From assembly GCA_014058105.1 (NCBI GenBank), contig JACGCM010001659.1:992001-1056000 (forward strand): a stretch of 64,000 nucleotides of DNA. Direction: 5' to 3'. The first letter of the stretch is position 1, and every line of letters starts with the position of its first letter. The translations under genes and the position numbers were made by a program. Source of the DNA: Kingdonia uniflora. Taxonomy: Eukaryota; Streptophyta; Magnoliopsida; Ranunculales; Circaeasteraceae. Shown in pieces: positions 24,721 through 36,421 of this stretch. The notes under the pieces were generated by a model. That model was not told the DNA's origin, ran no database searches, and saw nothing but the letters and a program-made list of their open reading frames with translations.

Positions 24721-25560
24721 GTTGGGTGTCATTGAAAGACACAAATCAGCCCTAGGGTGGTCTATAGCAGACTTGAAGGGGATTAGCCCGGCCGTTTGCA
24801 TGCATCGCATCAATCTCGAGGAAGGTGCTAAAAATTCTCGCGAGATGCAACAGAGGTTGAATCTTACCATGATGGAGGTGGTGAAGAAGGAAGTTCTCAA
24901 ACTTTTGGACTCAGGTATCATATACCCCATTTCGGATAGTAAGTAGGTCAGTCTCGTTCAGGTTGTACCTAAGAAATCAGGGATTACTAAAGTTAAGAAT
25001 GAGAATAATGACCTAATCCCCACCCGCATGACCACTGGGTGGTGTGTATGTATCGATTACAGGAAATTGAACACGGTCACAAGGAAAGATCATTTTTCTC
25101 TTCCTTTCATTGATTAAATGCTTGAACGCTTAGCCAAAAAAAGACATTACTATTTTCTTGACAGTTATTCTGGATACAATCAGATCTCCATTGCCCTAGA
25201 AGATCAGGAGAAGGGAATTTTCACGTATCCCTACGGGACATATGCTTATCGACATATGCCATTTGGGTTATGCAATGCACCCGCTACATTCCAGCGTTGT
25301 ATGATAAACATATTTTCTGATATGGTTGATAAATTTCTTGAAATCTTTATGGATGATTTTTCAGTGTTTGGATCATCTTTTGAGGAATGTTTACACCATT
25401 TAGAGTTCGTGCTAGAACGATGTACACAAACCAATTTGGTGTTAAACTGGGAAAATAGTCACTTCATGGTGACATAAGGGATAGTTCTTGGATACATTAT
25501 CTCCAATAAAGGGATTGAAGTCGATAAGGCCAATATCGACATTATCTCTTCTTTACCTCC
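24721..25560 (+). pseudogene. reverse transcriptase, broken
   Basis: RT begins around the HRINLEEGAKNSREMQQRLN block. A TAG at about 24944 interrupts it just before the region VSPVQVVPKK of the related copy. Palm motifs follow: YGTYAYRHMPFGLCNAPATFQ is split across codons near 25225-25295, and FMDDFSVFG is at about 25346-25372 with both catalytic Asp present. Additional stops lie near 25115 and 25477. Confidence 0.8.
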
Positions 25561-25590
25561 ACCTGGACGATTAAGGCCATTTGATCATTT

Positions 25591-26260
25591 TTGGGGAATG
25601 CTGGGTTTTATCGCCAGCTCATCAAAGATTTTAGTAAAATTTCCCAGCCCTTGTGTAATTTACTTGCTAAGAACACTGATTTCAACATTGATGATGCATG
25701 TTTAGGAGCTTTTGAGAAGCTCAAACTTTTATTAACTTCAGCCCCTATCATCCAACCTCGCAATTGGGAACTTCCCTTCGAGATCATGTGCGATGCTTCT
25801 GATTACGTTGTTAGAACAGTTTTAGGGTAAAGAGTAGATAATAAACCTCATGTTATTTACTATGCTAGTCGCACGCTCAATGACGCACAGTTAAATTACT
25901 CTACCACGGAGAAGGAGTTATTAGCCATTGTGTTTGCCTTGGAGAAATTTCGCTCATACCTTGTTGGATCCAAAATCATTATTTACACCGACCATGCGGT
26001 CTTAAAGTATTTACTATCTAAAAAAGATGTCAAGCCTCAGTTAATCAGATAGATTCTTTTGTTACAAGAATTTAATATCGAAATTCGAGATGAGAAAGAT
26101 GTTGAGAATGTGGTTGTAGATCATCTATCTTAAATTCTCACTGAGGGTGTTAAAGATTTTCTCCCTATCTTAGAGACATTTCCAGATAAGCATCTCATGG
26201 CTATCTCACAACTGCCTTGGTACGCCGATATTGTCAATTATCTTGCTACACAGTAATTAC
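25591..26260 (+). pseudogene. RNase H domain of pol, broken
   Basis: The RT thumb and RNase H start carry FEIMCDASDYVV, then a stop at 25828. In continuing frame they carry [30 protein letters not shown] and [13 protein letters not shown]. All three catalytic carboxylates can be located, but the frame is stopped at least three times. Confidence 0.75.
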
Positions 26261-26369
26261 CTGCCCATTGGTCAAAGCAAGATAGAACCAAATTCTTGCA
26301 CGAGGTTAGACATTTTAGTTGGGACGATCTTTATCTTTATAAGTTTTGTTCCGTCCAAGTGATTAGGAG

Positions 26370-27498
26370 ATGAATCCCAAATGATGAGTTCCATAGTGTA
26401 CTCATATATTGCCATACCTTAGCTTGCGGAGGATATTTTGGGACCAAAAAAACTACTGCAAAAGTCCATCAATCTGGTCTTTATTGGCCTACCCTTTTTT
26501 GTGACGCGCATACCTTTTATTCTAAATGTGATAGGTGCCAGAAGACCAGGAATATTTCTCATCGAAACATGATGCCCTTGAACTACATGCTTATTGTTGA
26601 ACTATTTGATGTTTAGGGCATTGACTTTATGGGCCTATTTCCTTCTTCCTGCAGTTACCTTTACATTCTAGTTACAGTCGATTATATTTCTAAATAGGTT
26701 GAGGTAGTGCCATGTCAAACGAATAACCATAGCCCATGGTAAATTTTTGAAAACCATTTTTAATCGTTTTGGCACGCCTCGGGCAATTATTAGTGATGGT
26801 GGTAAACATTTTTGTAACCGTGTCTTTTAAAATCTTTTAAAAACTTACTCCATCACTCATAAAGTTGCCACACCTTATCATCCACAAACAAGTGGTCAAG
26901 TCAAAGTATCCAATCGGGAGATCAAAAGAATTTAGGAAAAACTATTCAAACTGATCGTAAAGATTGGTCTGATCGTCTTGATGATGCCATTTGGGCATAT
27001 CGAACAGCTTATAAAATCCCAATTGGTATATCACCCTATAGACTTGTCTTTGGGAAGGCTTATCACTTACCTGTAGAATTAGAACACAAGGCCCTCTGGG
27101 CTACAAAGGCCTTCATCTTTGAAATGGATAAAGCAAGATCACATAGAAAACTTCAACTTTTTGAACTTGACGAACTTCGTCGCGAGGCTTATGATAATGC
27201 AAAAATTTACAAGGAACAAACTAAAGCTTTTCATGATAAGTCGATTATTCACAAAAAATTTGAGCCTAATCAGAAAGTGTTACTCTACAATTCACGGCTA
27301 CGTTTATTTCGATGGAAATTACGTTCTCGTTGGTACGGCCCTTTTGTAGTTCAAACTGTCTATCCTCATGGAGCCACAGAGGTGGAAGATCCTAAGAACG
27401 GAAATATTTGTAAGGTCAATGGCCAACGATTAAAACCGTACTTAGAGTCCTACACTTTTGATGAAGATATAACATTTCTAAATGATCAAGTATATTAA
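26370..27498 (+). pseudogene. integrase, broken; C-terminal part open
   Basis: The HHCC zinc region is near 26385-26545 (ending CDRCQK). The catalytic core near 26610-26900 is disrupted by stops and a frame change. The C-terminal 124 codons (27124-27498) are open and contain the GPY/F-type module [20 protein letters not shown], followed by a short tail. No chromodomain follows, as expected for Athila and Tat elements. Confidence 0.8.
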
Positions 27499-28896
27499 AA
27501 CTGATATTATGTACCCCTATAGTACCATTATAAATTATTTAAGTATGGGGGTACATTTGTCTGGCTGATGACGGTAAACTTAGCACTTCTTGGGAGGCAA
27601 CCCTTGACACATTCAGGTGAGACATTTTAGTTTTTTCTTCCATTTATTTTCTTGTTCTCCAACATTGAGGGCAATGCTTTATTTAATTTTGGGGGTAGGA
27701 ATCCATTTCTTGATATGTCTTTTGAAGAAAAGTAAAATAATGACACTTTGACAATTTATGATATATTTTTTACGAATTTCCAAACACTTAAACTGATTTT
27801 ACCTTGACATAAATATTATGAAAAAACCTAAATTTTGAAATTGTACCAAATATACACTATAATATTTTGGAATATCTTAAGTTAGATGTATTATCTTTTT
27901 ATTAGCGACTAATTCAAGTTAGCTTGGCATATTTTGGAAATGTACACCTCACTGTAGTTTTACAATTAATACTTTCAATAGATTTTTATTCAGTGTAAGA
28001 GAAATTTAGCATATATGTTAGGAATAATTTGCTACAAGGGAGACAACTACCTAAGAACAAGTTTATTCCTAAGAAAAAATAAAAAATAAACCAAATATGC
28101 TCTAAAAACTTTTACGCTGCAAGGCTACTCGCATGATTAAGAACTGAAAGAGAAAAAATTATCACCAATCTCGAGTTTAACCATGAACTATGTGAAAGGA
28201 GCATAAGAAAATGTTACTTGTGAGAATCCTGAGTCTAGGTCATGATGGGGCACCACACTCTGGCAACCTTCACCATCTGGCAGGGATTATCGACCGAAAA
28301 CTCCTTTTTACGAAGGCTTCACTAAGAAACAAAGTACTCAAAAGAAAAGGCTTACAAAAGAAAAGAAAGAAGTAAAATTCTAGGAAGACGAATTGACTAA
28401 GGCACTTGTCGAACTGACCGTTGAATTTATTCCAGTGAGAACTAGACTACCAAAAACTGAGTAAATTATTCTAGACAACATATTAGGCGATAAAACTATT
28501 TTTATTGTACACTCAAATATAGCTAAAGCAAAATACTTGAATCTCTTTCTAATCTTGAGGTAGTACCTCTAGTTTCGGATAAGCTTAAAATATTCTTTGA
28601 TATACTTGGGAGAATAGCAAGTTTAAAGATTTTTTCATTGGTATATTTTTGTCACAATTAAGTAAGGTTAAGTTCACAGGAAATGAGTCATGTGTATTCT
28701 AGAATTGTTTAAAATGTCATTATTGACTTTTGTGGGTATAGTCACTGCAAACCCTCACGAGATAATACTCGTCCACCAGGCTAAACCTGGGGGTTTAATG
28801 GCTTGTTGCATACGCTAAATACAACCGCGTGATATACAAAAATAGTTTTTGTTTACTTTTGCTCGAGGACTATCAAAATATAAGTTTAGGGGTATT
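27499..28896 (+). other. 3' untranslated region of the Athila-like element
   Basis: 1.4 kb without an open frame above about 60 codons. It contains the phrase CTTGGGAGGCAACCC near 27590 and ATTGAGGGCAATG near 27665, both of which I know from the post-pol region of plant Athila/Tat elements. An envelope-like ORF, present in some Athila elements, is not visible here. The stretch ends with a short purine-rich tract (AAGTTTAGGGGTA) before the 3' LTR. Confidence 0.6.
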
Positions 28897-30021
28897 TGAT
28901 AGACACGTAATATTTACGTGTACAACTCCTAAATTTTTATCTACCTAGTCATTTATTAAATAAATGTGACACTAATAGTATTTTTGTTTGTATTTACAGA
29001 AATCGGTCACATGATAAACAAGTCGTACATTTTTCCGATTTTCACAAAGAACAAGGGTGATCCACTCCAACAATGATTCTTATTTGAAGTTGTCAATCAA
29101 AGGCCCATGCATGGAAGCCCATTGAATAGAATTAGATATAGATATTATTCTCATGAGTTGTAATATATATGCATGATTTTAGGCATTGTTTAAGGGATTT
29201 TATATTAATGGTATTATTTAGTAAACCCTTCTTATACTCTATAAATTGGAGGGGAATCCCACCCATGAGAGAGCATCTTGGATAGTGTAAATCCAGGTTT
29301 AATAAACAATAAAGTTCTTGTTCTTCTCATTTTCTTGTCTTTTACTTTTATCATAGTAATAGTAGTATGGCAATGATCAAAGGGATGAATAGTTAATATT
29401 TTTAGCCAAGGCTAGAGGAAGCTCTACCCAATGTAGCCTTAGTGTAGATTGTATAGCTTAGTTAGAGTAATTACTTTCTCTTTATCCCAGAATATTGCAT
29501 ATTCGTATTCCTTCGTCCTATGCTTGACCATAGCTAGGATTAGGAGGAATACGGAATATAAGTAACCATCTTGTTTGACCATAACAAGATAGGTTAGGAA
29601 CATGGAGAAGATAACATAATCCATGCTTATCAACCGGACCATGGTTGAATAAGTTGGTTTATGGGTAGTTTCCAATCAATAATTATTTTATCTCATGATG
29701 TATTGCATATGCCCGACCAAGGATATGCGATACGGGAATTCATGAATACTTTAATTAGGTACACTATCTCAAGGTTACAACGGATGGAGTGGAATCACGC
29801 ATTGGTTTTCTCTCCAATCGTATCAACACCTTTTCTAGTTTGTGCTTTATTTTAATTTCTTTACTTATAAAAACCCAAAACTCATTCTTATTGGATAAAA
29901 TTAGTAGCTCGAAACATAATTCGTATCACAAGTCTCTTGGGATACGACCCCGCTTACCCTTGTACTTAACGGTACACCGTGCGCTTGCGGGTTTTTTAAG
30001 ACGTCTGTTTATAATCGATCA
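28897..30021 (+). repeat. 3' LTR of the Athila-like element
   Basis: 1125 bp from TGATAGACACG to AATCGATCA, colinear with the 5' LTR at 18828. It lacks the nested solo LTR and so gives the pre-insertion sequence. It contains the short conserved sense frame 29661-29855 and its antisense counterpart 29439-29675. Confidence 0.92.
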
Positions 30022-31193
30022 AAGTGCGAAAGAGAAAACCCCACCTCCATTGCGGAGCAAAATTGCGATCGTGGAACTCGAAAATAAAAAATAAAAAAAA
30101 TGCACCAGTAATATTTTAGATCGATGGTCTAAAATTGTCGAAAATGTGCAAAATCGCGATTCAACCCCAATTTGAAAATAAATATACCCTTATTTTCACG
30201 GTTGCCATCCTTGCTCTGTTAGAGAAATTGTGCAAACCAAATAGTGTAAGCCCGGATAGTGACCTAGAACACCATGTATTCATCATACAATTCAACAAGA
30301 ATCATGAAGTGCTTTATCATATCAAGTAATCCATATCTATAAATTATAACTATTGACCTTCATTCAAATAATTAAAAATAAAATGTTATATTGTAAAGTT
30401 CAAAGTTCAAAGGACGAAGCTTCAAATACCTTCTTTTTAAAGAGTACTTAGTATTGGATTCTTTTGTGCCGACATTGTTCACTAAGTTACAACACATATC
30501 TACATGATTAAATGTAGAGAATGTATAAAATATGGTCACTCTTTACACCACTGTCAAAGGTTGGTCATCTTTTTTATAATTCTCTAGTAGGATTTGAGGG
30601 AAATAATGTTCAGTTGCTCTTTAACCTTAATTTACTAGTATTTTTTGCTAAGCAATTTTTGTTTTTGTTTTTGTTTTCGCAAAGCACCTTAATTTACCAG
30701 TAGAGATGAAATTTTTCTTCAAGTTCAAAACCAACTGATAATGCTAGGTGCATGTAATGGAAAATTCTCGTCCGTGTAGCTTTTTCTTGGAAGAGGGCAA
30801 ATTGAAAAAGGATTGACCTAAAGATATCATTCTAATCTCCATTTATAAGATTATAGTTAGTACAGTTAGGCTAATGTTTCAAGAGGTGAGAAAGTATTTA
30901 GCAATCAAGGGAGTGATGTCCAATATATACACTTAATGATTCTAAGAGAATGACCTAAAAGAGAAATTAAAAAACATAGGAGAAAGGAGTCATTGCATGA
31001 TAGTGTACTTAAGTATAGAGATGCCAAAAGGTTACACAAGCTTTGATGGACTTTGTCAGGTCTTACTCTATTATGCTGGGGTCAGCTAAACTTGTCCAAA
31101 GTGTAACTCAGACCCTTTAAAACTAATCCTTCCTTCCTTCCTCTCTCTCTCTCTCCCTCTCTCCCTCCCTCTCCATTGATCACTACTACTCTA
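30022..31193. promoter_or_regulatory. upstream region of the C2H2 gene
   Basis: Non-repetitive-looking AT-rich DNA between the Athila-like element and the zinc finger gene. A pyrimidine-rich tract of CTTC and CT repeats at about 31125-31173 immediately precedes the coding start and is probably 5' UTR. I see no confident TATA box position. Confidence 0.45.
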
Positions 31194-31874
31194 ATGGACA
31201 AGAAAGAAAATGAGACTCATGATTTCATGAATGTGAACTCTTTCGCGCAATTACCATTCAAGCGTCCAGCGCCGGGGCCATTGAAAGACAAAGGAATTCG
31301 CCTATTTGGTATCGAGGTCAACGGAGACGATGAGATTGAGTCATGTGAGAGCAAAGCGTCTGATGGCGGTGTGAAGGACACTGAGAATTGCAGAAGTAAT
31401 AGCAGAAAATTCGAGTGTCATTATTGTTCGCGCACTTTCCCGACTTCTCAAGCCTTAGGTGGTCACCAAAACGCACATAAACGTGAACGTCAACATGCGA
31501 AACGAGCTCACCTTCAATCTGCAATGGCGCAAAATGTTGCCAATGATAGTTCAATGTACGGCCTCATGAACTATCGTTATGGATCTAGCCCAGCGACCTA
31601 CCCTTCTTGGTCAAGTACTATACCTTCTCACACCCCATTTTATCGGAACCACGGACCTCCAATTACCGGAAACCCTTTGGCCTTGTGGAGAGTCCCAAAC
31701 ATTCAAACAAGCAACCACGGTTTTAGCCATGACCGTATGTTGCTGCAGTATCCAACCTCCTATGACGACTCTAGACGGTTTGGGTCCATCGGTAGCTCTA
31801 CCCCGGAGAAACGGAACGTGTACGGATCGAATGCTAATGTACAAGAACATGTGAGTTTGGATCTTCACTTGTAA
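31194..31874 (+). CDS. single C2H2 zinc finger transcription factor, ZFP8/GIS-like
   Basis: Intact single-exon gene of 226 codons. The start at ATG 31194 is preferred because the frame upstream has no ATG and is a CT-rich leader. One zinc finger lies at residues 75-95 (C75, C78, H91, H95; spacing CX2CX12HX3H) with the plant-specific QALGGH core, followed by a basic stretch KRERQHAKR (96-104) that can serve as nuclear signal. The N-terminal IRLFGIEV (35-42) and the C-terminal SLDLHL (221-226, EAR-like LxLxL repression motif) complete the layout of the ZFP5/ZFP6/ZFP8/GIS family. Members control trichome and other epidermal development through gibberellin and cytokinin signals. Family assignment is from motifs; the exact orthologue is not established. 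Confidence 0.9.
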   Translation: MDKKENETHDFMNVNSFAQLPFKRPAPGPLKDKGIRLFGIEVNGDDEIESCESKASDGGVKDTENCRSNSRKFECHYCSRTFPTSQALGGHQNAHKRERQHAKRAHLQSAMAQNVANDSSMYGLMNYRYGSSPATYPSWSSTIPSHTPFYRNHGPPITGNPLALWRVPNIQTSNHGFSHDRMLLQYPTSYDDSRRFGSIGSSTPEKRNVYGSNANVQEHVSLDLHL

Positions 31875-34132
31875 TTCACTTAATTTTTTCGGAAATAATT
31901 GAGGTATCTTATGATCAAACAGTGTTTATAAGTTTTTTGTTAACTTAATTTTCATGTCATGCGCATGTCGGACATTACCCCGTATATATACTTTGTCAAG
32001 CTATTCTCAACATACAATCTAAGAGGTACTGTAAAATTATTGCCCATTTTTAGTATTAAGTCTAATAAAGATCTTATGTTTTGGTAAACTTTTGTCGGTC
32101 TTGTATTTAACGAAGTTCCGACAATGCGGCAGTTTCATTTCTTAAGACTCAACAATCTGTAAAAGTACTCAAATATGTTTGTGGTTTCATAATCTCCCCT
32201 CGGTTAAGGATTGCATCTTAGCATTATTCAAGACATGAGGGGTTCATCGTAAACCATGACTTTGATGATAAAATGTGTGGGAATATATGCAAAATTATTA
32301 GCAAAATAATGGCAAAACTGCAAATGTAGACACTTAATTTAAGCCCCCCAAGAGCTGTCAGACCTCTCAAGTTGTAGAGTACACATTATGTGTGTGGTGT
32401 TGATTTCGGTTGGATTGTGTAGAGATAGAAAAGGAGAGTGAAAGAGAGAGATCTAGCTAAGAGTACCTTTAATATAAAGTCTGTTAAGAGGAGTTAGCTT
32501 TTATGCTCAAGTGGTGTCAACTACTACTATTACATTACAACAACTGATCAACATTATAATGGAATTGTCAGCTCTATCACACTTTATATCCCTCGATATA
32601 TTCTTCCTTTATCTCTTTTTTAGATGTTTTATCAGAGAATTTAGGAGTGTGAAGATGAATATATTTGTGTGTAGTTATGTCAGCTTTATACAATATTAGA
32701 GCCGTTTACGCATGGATTGCCCCTAGCAATGAAAGGAGATCTCATTTTCAAGCTACGACAGTTAGCCATCGGAAGAACTAGAAAAGCTTTGGAGGCTTTT
32801 TTTAGATGAGATACATGACCCCTCAAGTCTTGTGCATCTTTGATGGGTCTCCTCAGTCCTCCGTAAGATCTTGGCAGACGCAAACATATATGGAATACAT
32901 AGTTGATAGTTTTGGTAACCTATCATTGTTATATCAAACTTTTACTGATGATTGCGGCAGTTTAGGTTAAGGGTTACAAATTTTGATCTCAAAAGAAGTC
33001 AATAACATTTCCTAAACTTTTTCTTGTCATAAAAACATTATCATTGAGAAGAAAATATTATTGTAAACCCTACTTAACAAAATAGTTACAACTCTAATCT
33101 AACGAGGCCTCCATTATATCATAAACGTCTGTTTCCGACATGATTCCTCTCTGCATCTCAACCACACAACCAAAGATGAAAGAAGGATATGTTTGATACA
33201 CCGGTTATTCTAATGTCCGATTTACGGGTCAATGTCGGCACATTTAAATCTTCTTGATCTACCACATAAAAAAAAAAAATGTGCATAAGTAATGAAATTA
33301 CTTGCAACAAGTACATGAGTACATACATGATATTTACACTTGAACAAAACCATTGATGATATGTAGGATCCACCACCCAAAAGAAGAAGCAATCTCATGT
33401 AAAGAGGACTAAAGCAACCAGGATCTTTCTCTCACACACACACTACAGTATAGTTTTTACTCTAAACAGTAATGTACCTTAATGGTGTAGTTGTTAACAT
33501 GAGCATGTGTAAATGTGGTCCATGGTCTTCTTCTGATCAAAGAAGAAGAGGAGGAGGAGGCATATCACAGAAAAGACCAGCCTTAGTGGGGTCTCAGTGT
33601 TTGCTGCAAAATCTAACTATGATCATCTCTACTTTTAACTTTAAAGATCAATGCTTTAACTATGACATGTTCCAGCAATTTCGAGATCGATGTGGAGCGG
33701 GTTTGATTCCACACGGGTTTTTTCCCGTCCAAGCCTTGACCGTCATTGTCACAGCCTGTCAGGTGCGAGCACAAATAAGCCTGAGCCAGAAATGAGTGGG
33801 CCGTTACAGACTTCGTTTGGTCCATCCATCCATCCTACAGAAAACGTAAGGTGCACCTTACATTTTCTGAATCATGGGACTCGTTGTGAATCCTTTCATG
33901 TTGATTCATTGTCACACCTTGTTCACCAGCAAAGCCTCTTTATATCTCCTGTATTCGCTCTGAATCCTTCCTTGTCACCGACAAATACCGGTTATGCCAA
34001 ACCAAAAATGTTCAGCTGGGTTTTCATTTGTTAACTGGCTTTCAAACCCAAACAAACATGAGCAATGTGTTTTACAATTATGAAGAAACTTATAACATGT
34101 TTGCAAATTGTATAGAGGTATATAGATTTTAA
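31875..34132. other. downstream of the C2H2 gene; no further gene recognised
   Basis: A possible polyadenylation signal AATAAA lies near 32063. The rest is AT-rich with small open frames (for example 33472-33795) that match nothing I know. A near-perfect 32-bp inverted repeat is at 33838-33869. Confidence 0.45.
33838..33869. repeat. 32-bp inverted repeat with one mismatch
   Basis: The centre GTAAGGTGCACCTTAC (33846-33861) is a perfect 16-bp palindrome, and the arms extend to CAGAAAA/TTTTCTG with a single mismatched pair. It has no loop, so it would form a cruciform or a tight hairpin. Confidence 0.9.
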
Positions 34133-36230
34133 TGTGAATCTACGAACACGCGGAAGCTTAATTCGTATTCGATTAACACTAAGTTTGAACTAGATCTCAA
34201 ATAAAGTTTAATAAGAGGAAAATTCAACTCTTTTTATAAACAAATCAACTCTACTAACTCTCAAGAACAAATAACTTATACCTTCATTTTTATAGAGCAC
34301 AAGGGGGATTAGAATTAGCAACCCTAATTCTAATCTAAATAGAATTCTACTTCAATTGAACATTGTGTTGGTTAAACAAACAAGTCCCTAAATTCTTCTT
34401 AAGATCTCTAACAATGGAGAGGCTTGAATCAAAATAACATAAATAAAGATAATGGAACTTAGAACTTTCTGATGTGGCATACCCGTCTTCAAACTTTAAA
34501 TTCTACCGCAAAATTTATCGTAAACCGAAGTTGTACCCAAGTGCAGAGGTACGACGTTGTCATCAACATCGCTACATCCATTGATGTCTAAAATTAAAAA
34601 CTGAAAAAATACTATGGTCCGCTCCTCGAAACCTGCTACGAAGCTTTCTCAAAACGGGTCAACATATATACTGAAATAATTCTTTGCCTAGAGCCATCAT
34701 CTACGGATTAAATATTGGGATACCTCAGACTGTAACATGTATGAACGAAGTTGTTGGATAAGGTCTACCTACATCTCGTGTTGCATATGTGTCTCTTAAA
34801 TCTATTGATATGTTGCACGGTGATTGAGAGCTACTACTGGAGCTGCTTTGTTGGTGCTGACTTGACTTGGTTTGATTTTGAACTACTGGAGCTCCATTGG
34901 TAACAGTATTATTTGAAATGCTTTCTTAAGTTGGAGTTGGTTCGGCTTAACTTGAGTGGCTTGGGTAGGCTTGCTTCGGCTAGAGCGACTTGGGCCAGCT
35001 CACTGGTTTAAAACATAACTTGATGACGCGACTATGTTAGGCTTGGGTTTGGGCTTGGTTTGGGTGGCCTGTAGCTGGGCCTGGATTTGGTTTAAAGAAA
35101 CCGCGTGTGGGTCACGTGTTGCCCCTTCTTCTATCTCAAACGTGAAATCTCTCTTCTTCACCTCAAGAACTGTAACTCAGTTTTCTGGGTACGTTGAACT
35201 AACTATTTTTCTTATCAAAACATTGATCTTAAGCTCTCCTTGGACTCTAGGAAAACTTCCCACGAGTCCTCTATTGAGAACCTTTCCAAAATCAGTATCA
35301 AAATCTTCGTTACCCGCAGCGACGAAACCACCCTTAGCAGTTGTACTACCGGCTAAAACTCTTATTGGGGGTACCCACTGGACCTCACAATAAACTTCGG
35401 TATCTCCTTTATCGTGAATCCTCGTGTTATTGCAAATTGTGGCCGTATTTTTCATCGCAGATTCGGGAAAAAAAATTGGATGTCGTTCGGCGCTGCCTTC
35501 GGGTGCGAATTTACTATCGGTGATGGTAGGTCATTGACCAGACCTTCTAATACGTTCGACATCTATTTGCTCATCGTATTAAGCATTGGGGCTTTTAGTC
35601 TCACGTCGCCATCGATGGGAAGACGTACAAACGGGGTTTCTGTTTCATCAATCTTTGCAGTATTGCTCCAATCTTTGGGATAGTCGTCATAAATAGACGG
35701 TAAAATTATCGTTGATTGGGGGGTTGGATAAAGGCTCCCGTATCCAAAGCCTCAACAAGCCTATCGAGTATTTCCATCAATTTTACTGCATCTTGAGCGA
35801 GTGTAGGTTTCTTTGTCGTGGGTCTTCCACGAGGCATCTTGCTCTTAAAACTTGCTACACCGGGAATGTGAACGCGACTCTGATGCCAATTAATGTGAAT
35901 CTACGAACGCGGAAGATTGATTGATATTCGATTAATACTAAGTTTTAATTAAATCTCAAATAAAGTTTAATAAGAGGAAAACTCAACTCTTTTCATAAAC
36001 AAATCAATTCTATTAACTATTGAAGAACAAATAACTTAGACCTTCTCTTTTATAAAACACAAAAGGGATTAGAAGTAGCAACCCTAATTTTAATTTAAAT
36101 AGAATTTTGCTTAAATTGGAAAAACTTCATCTTTAACCTTGTATTGGTTAAACAAGCAAATCTTTAAAATCTACTTAGGATCTCTAGCAATGGAGAGGCA
36201 TGAATCAAAATAGCATAAATAAAGATAATG
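34133..36230 (-). mobile_element. small non-autonomous LTR element
   Basis: Two direct repeats (34133-34454 and 35894-36230) share about 320-337 bp of closely similar sequence starting TGTGAATCTACGAAC. Just left of the right copy, on the minus strand, TTGGCATCAGAG (35889-35878) matches the tRNA-Met-type primer site TTGGTATCAGAG. This sets the orientation as minus. The internal 1.44 kb has no recognisable gag or pol. Outer borders are approximate, since no matching target-site duplication was found. Confidence 0.7.
35706..35837 (-). CDS. short ORF with an AT-hook-like start in the non-autonomous element
   Basis: The first ATG after the primer site opens a 43-codon frame starting MPRGRPTTKKPTLAQDAVKL. 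RGRP is the core of the AT-hook DNA-binding motif, here flanked by basic residues, followed by a helix-forming stretch. After the stop the same frame continues protein-like for about 35 codons, so a longer product may have been interrupted. Function is unknown and it may be a gag remnant. Confidence 0.35.
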   Translation of the reverse strand: MPRGRPTTKKPTLAQDAVKLMEILDRLVEALDTGAFIQPPNQR

Positions 36231-36421
36231 TGTCGACGGTGAGAACGACTATTAGATGATGATTTACATCAGATTTCTTTCAAACAAAAAATCATGTTTT
36301 ACGACGGCCTAAAGCCCAAATAAGCTCGTCCATGGGCAGACCTGCTCTTTGCTTTCCTTAAAGGCCTGACGCAAGTTAAATGTGTTGATCATGTTCCAGT
36401 CCAACAGCCTAAAACTGCCAG

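Larger units (their letters stand above)
18828..30021 (+). mobile_element. complete but degenerate Athila-like Ty3 retrotransposon
   Basis: Both LTRs, primer site, leader, gag-pol and 3' untranslated region are present, in the same family as 1-7942. The flanks are AAATG (18823-18827) and AAGTG (30022-30026). These match at four of five positions, consistent with an aged target-site duplication. The LTRs differ by small indels and roughly one base in 15-20 by eye, so the insertion is old. The gag-pol frame is broken many times. No envelope-like ORF is visible between pol and the 3' LTR. Confidence 0.9.

Noticed and set aside
24547..24930. 127-codon minus-strand frame
   Set aside because: It lies exactly antisense to the protease/RT frame of the Athila-like element (and has a twin at 2224-2448 opposite the other copy); a shadow of pol.
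33472..34034. Overlapping 107- and 114-codon plus frames
   Set aside because: No recognisable domain, low complexity start and no context; not supported as genes.
34128..36220. Target-site duplication for the small LTR element
   Set aside because: Candidate flanks TTTAA and TAAAT do not match, and similarity extends past the candidate CA end, so borders are left approximate.
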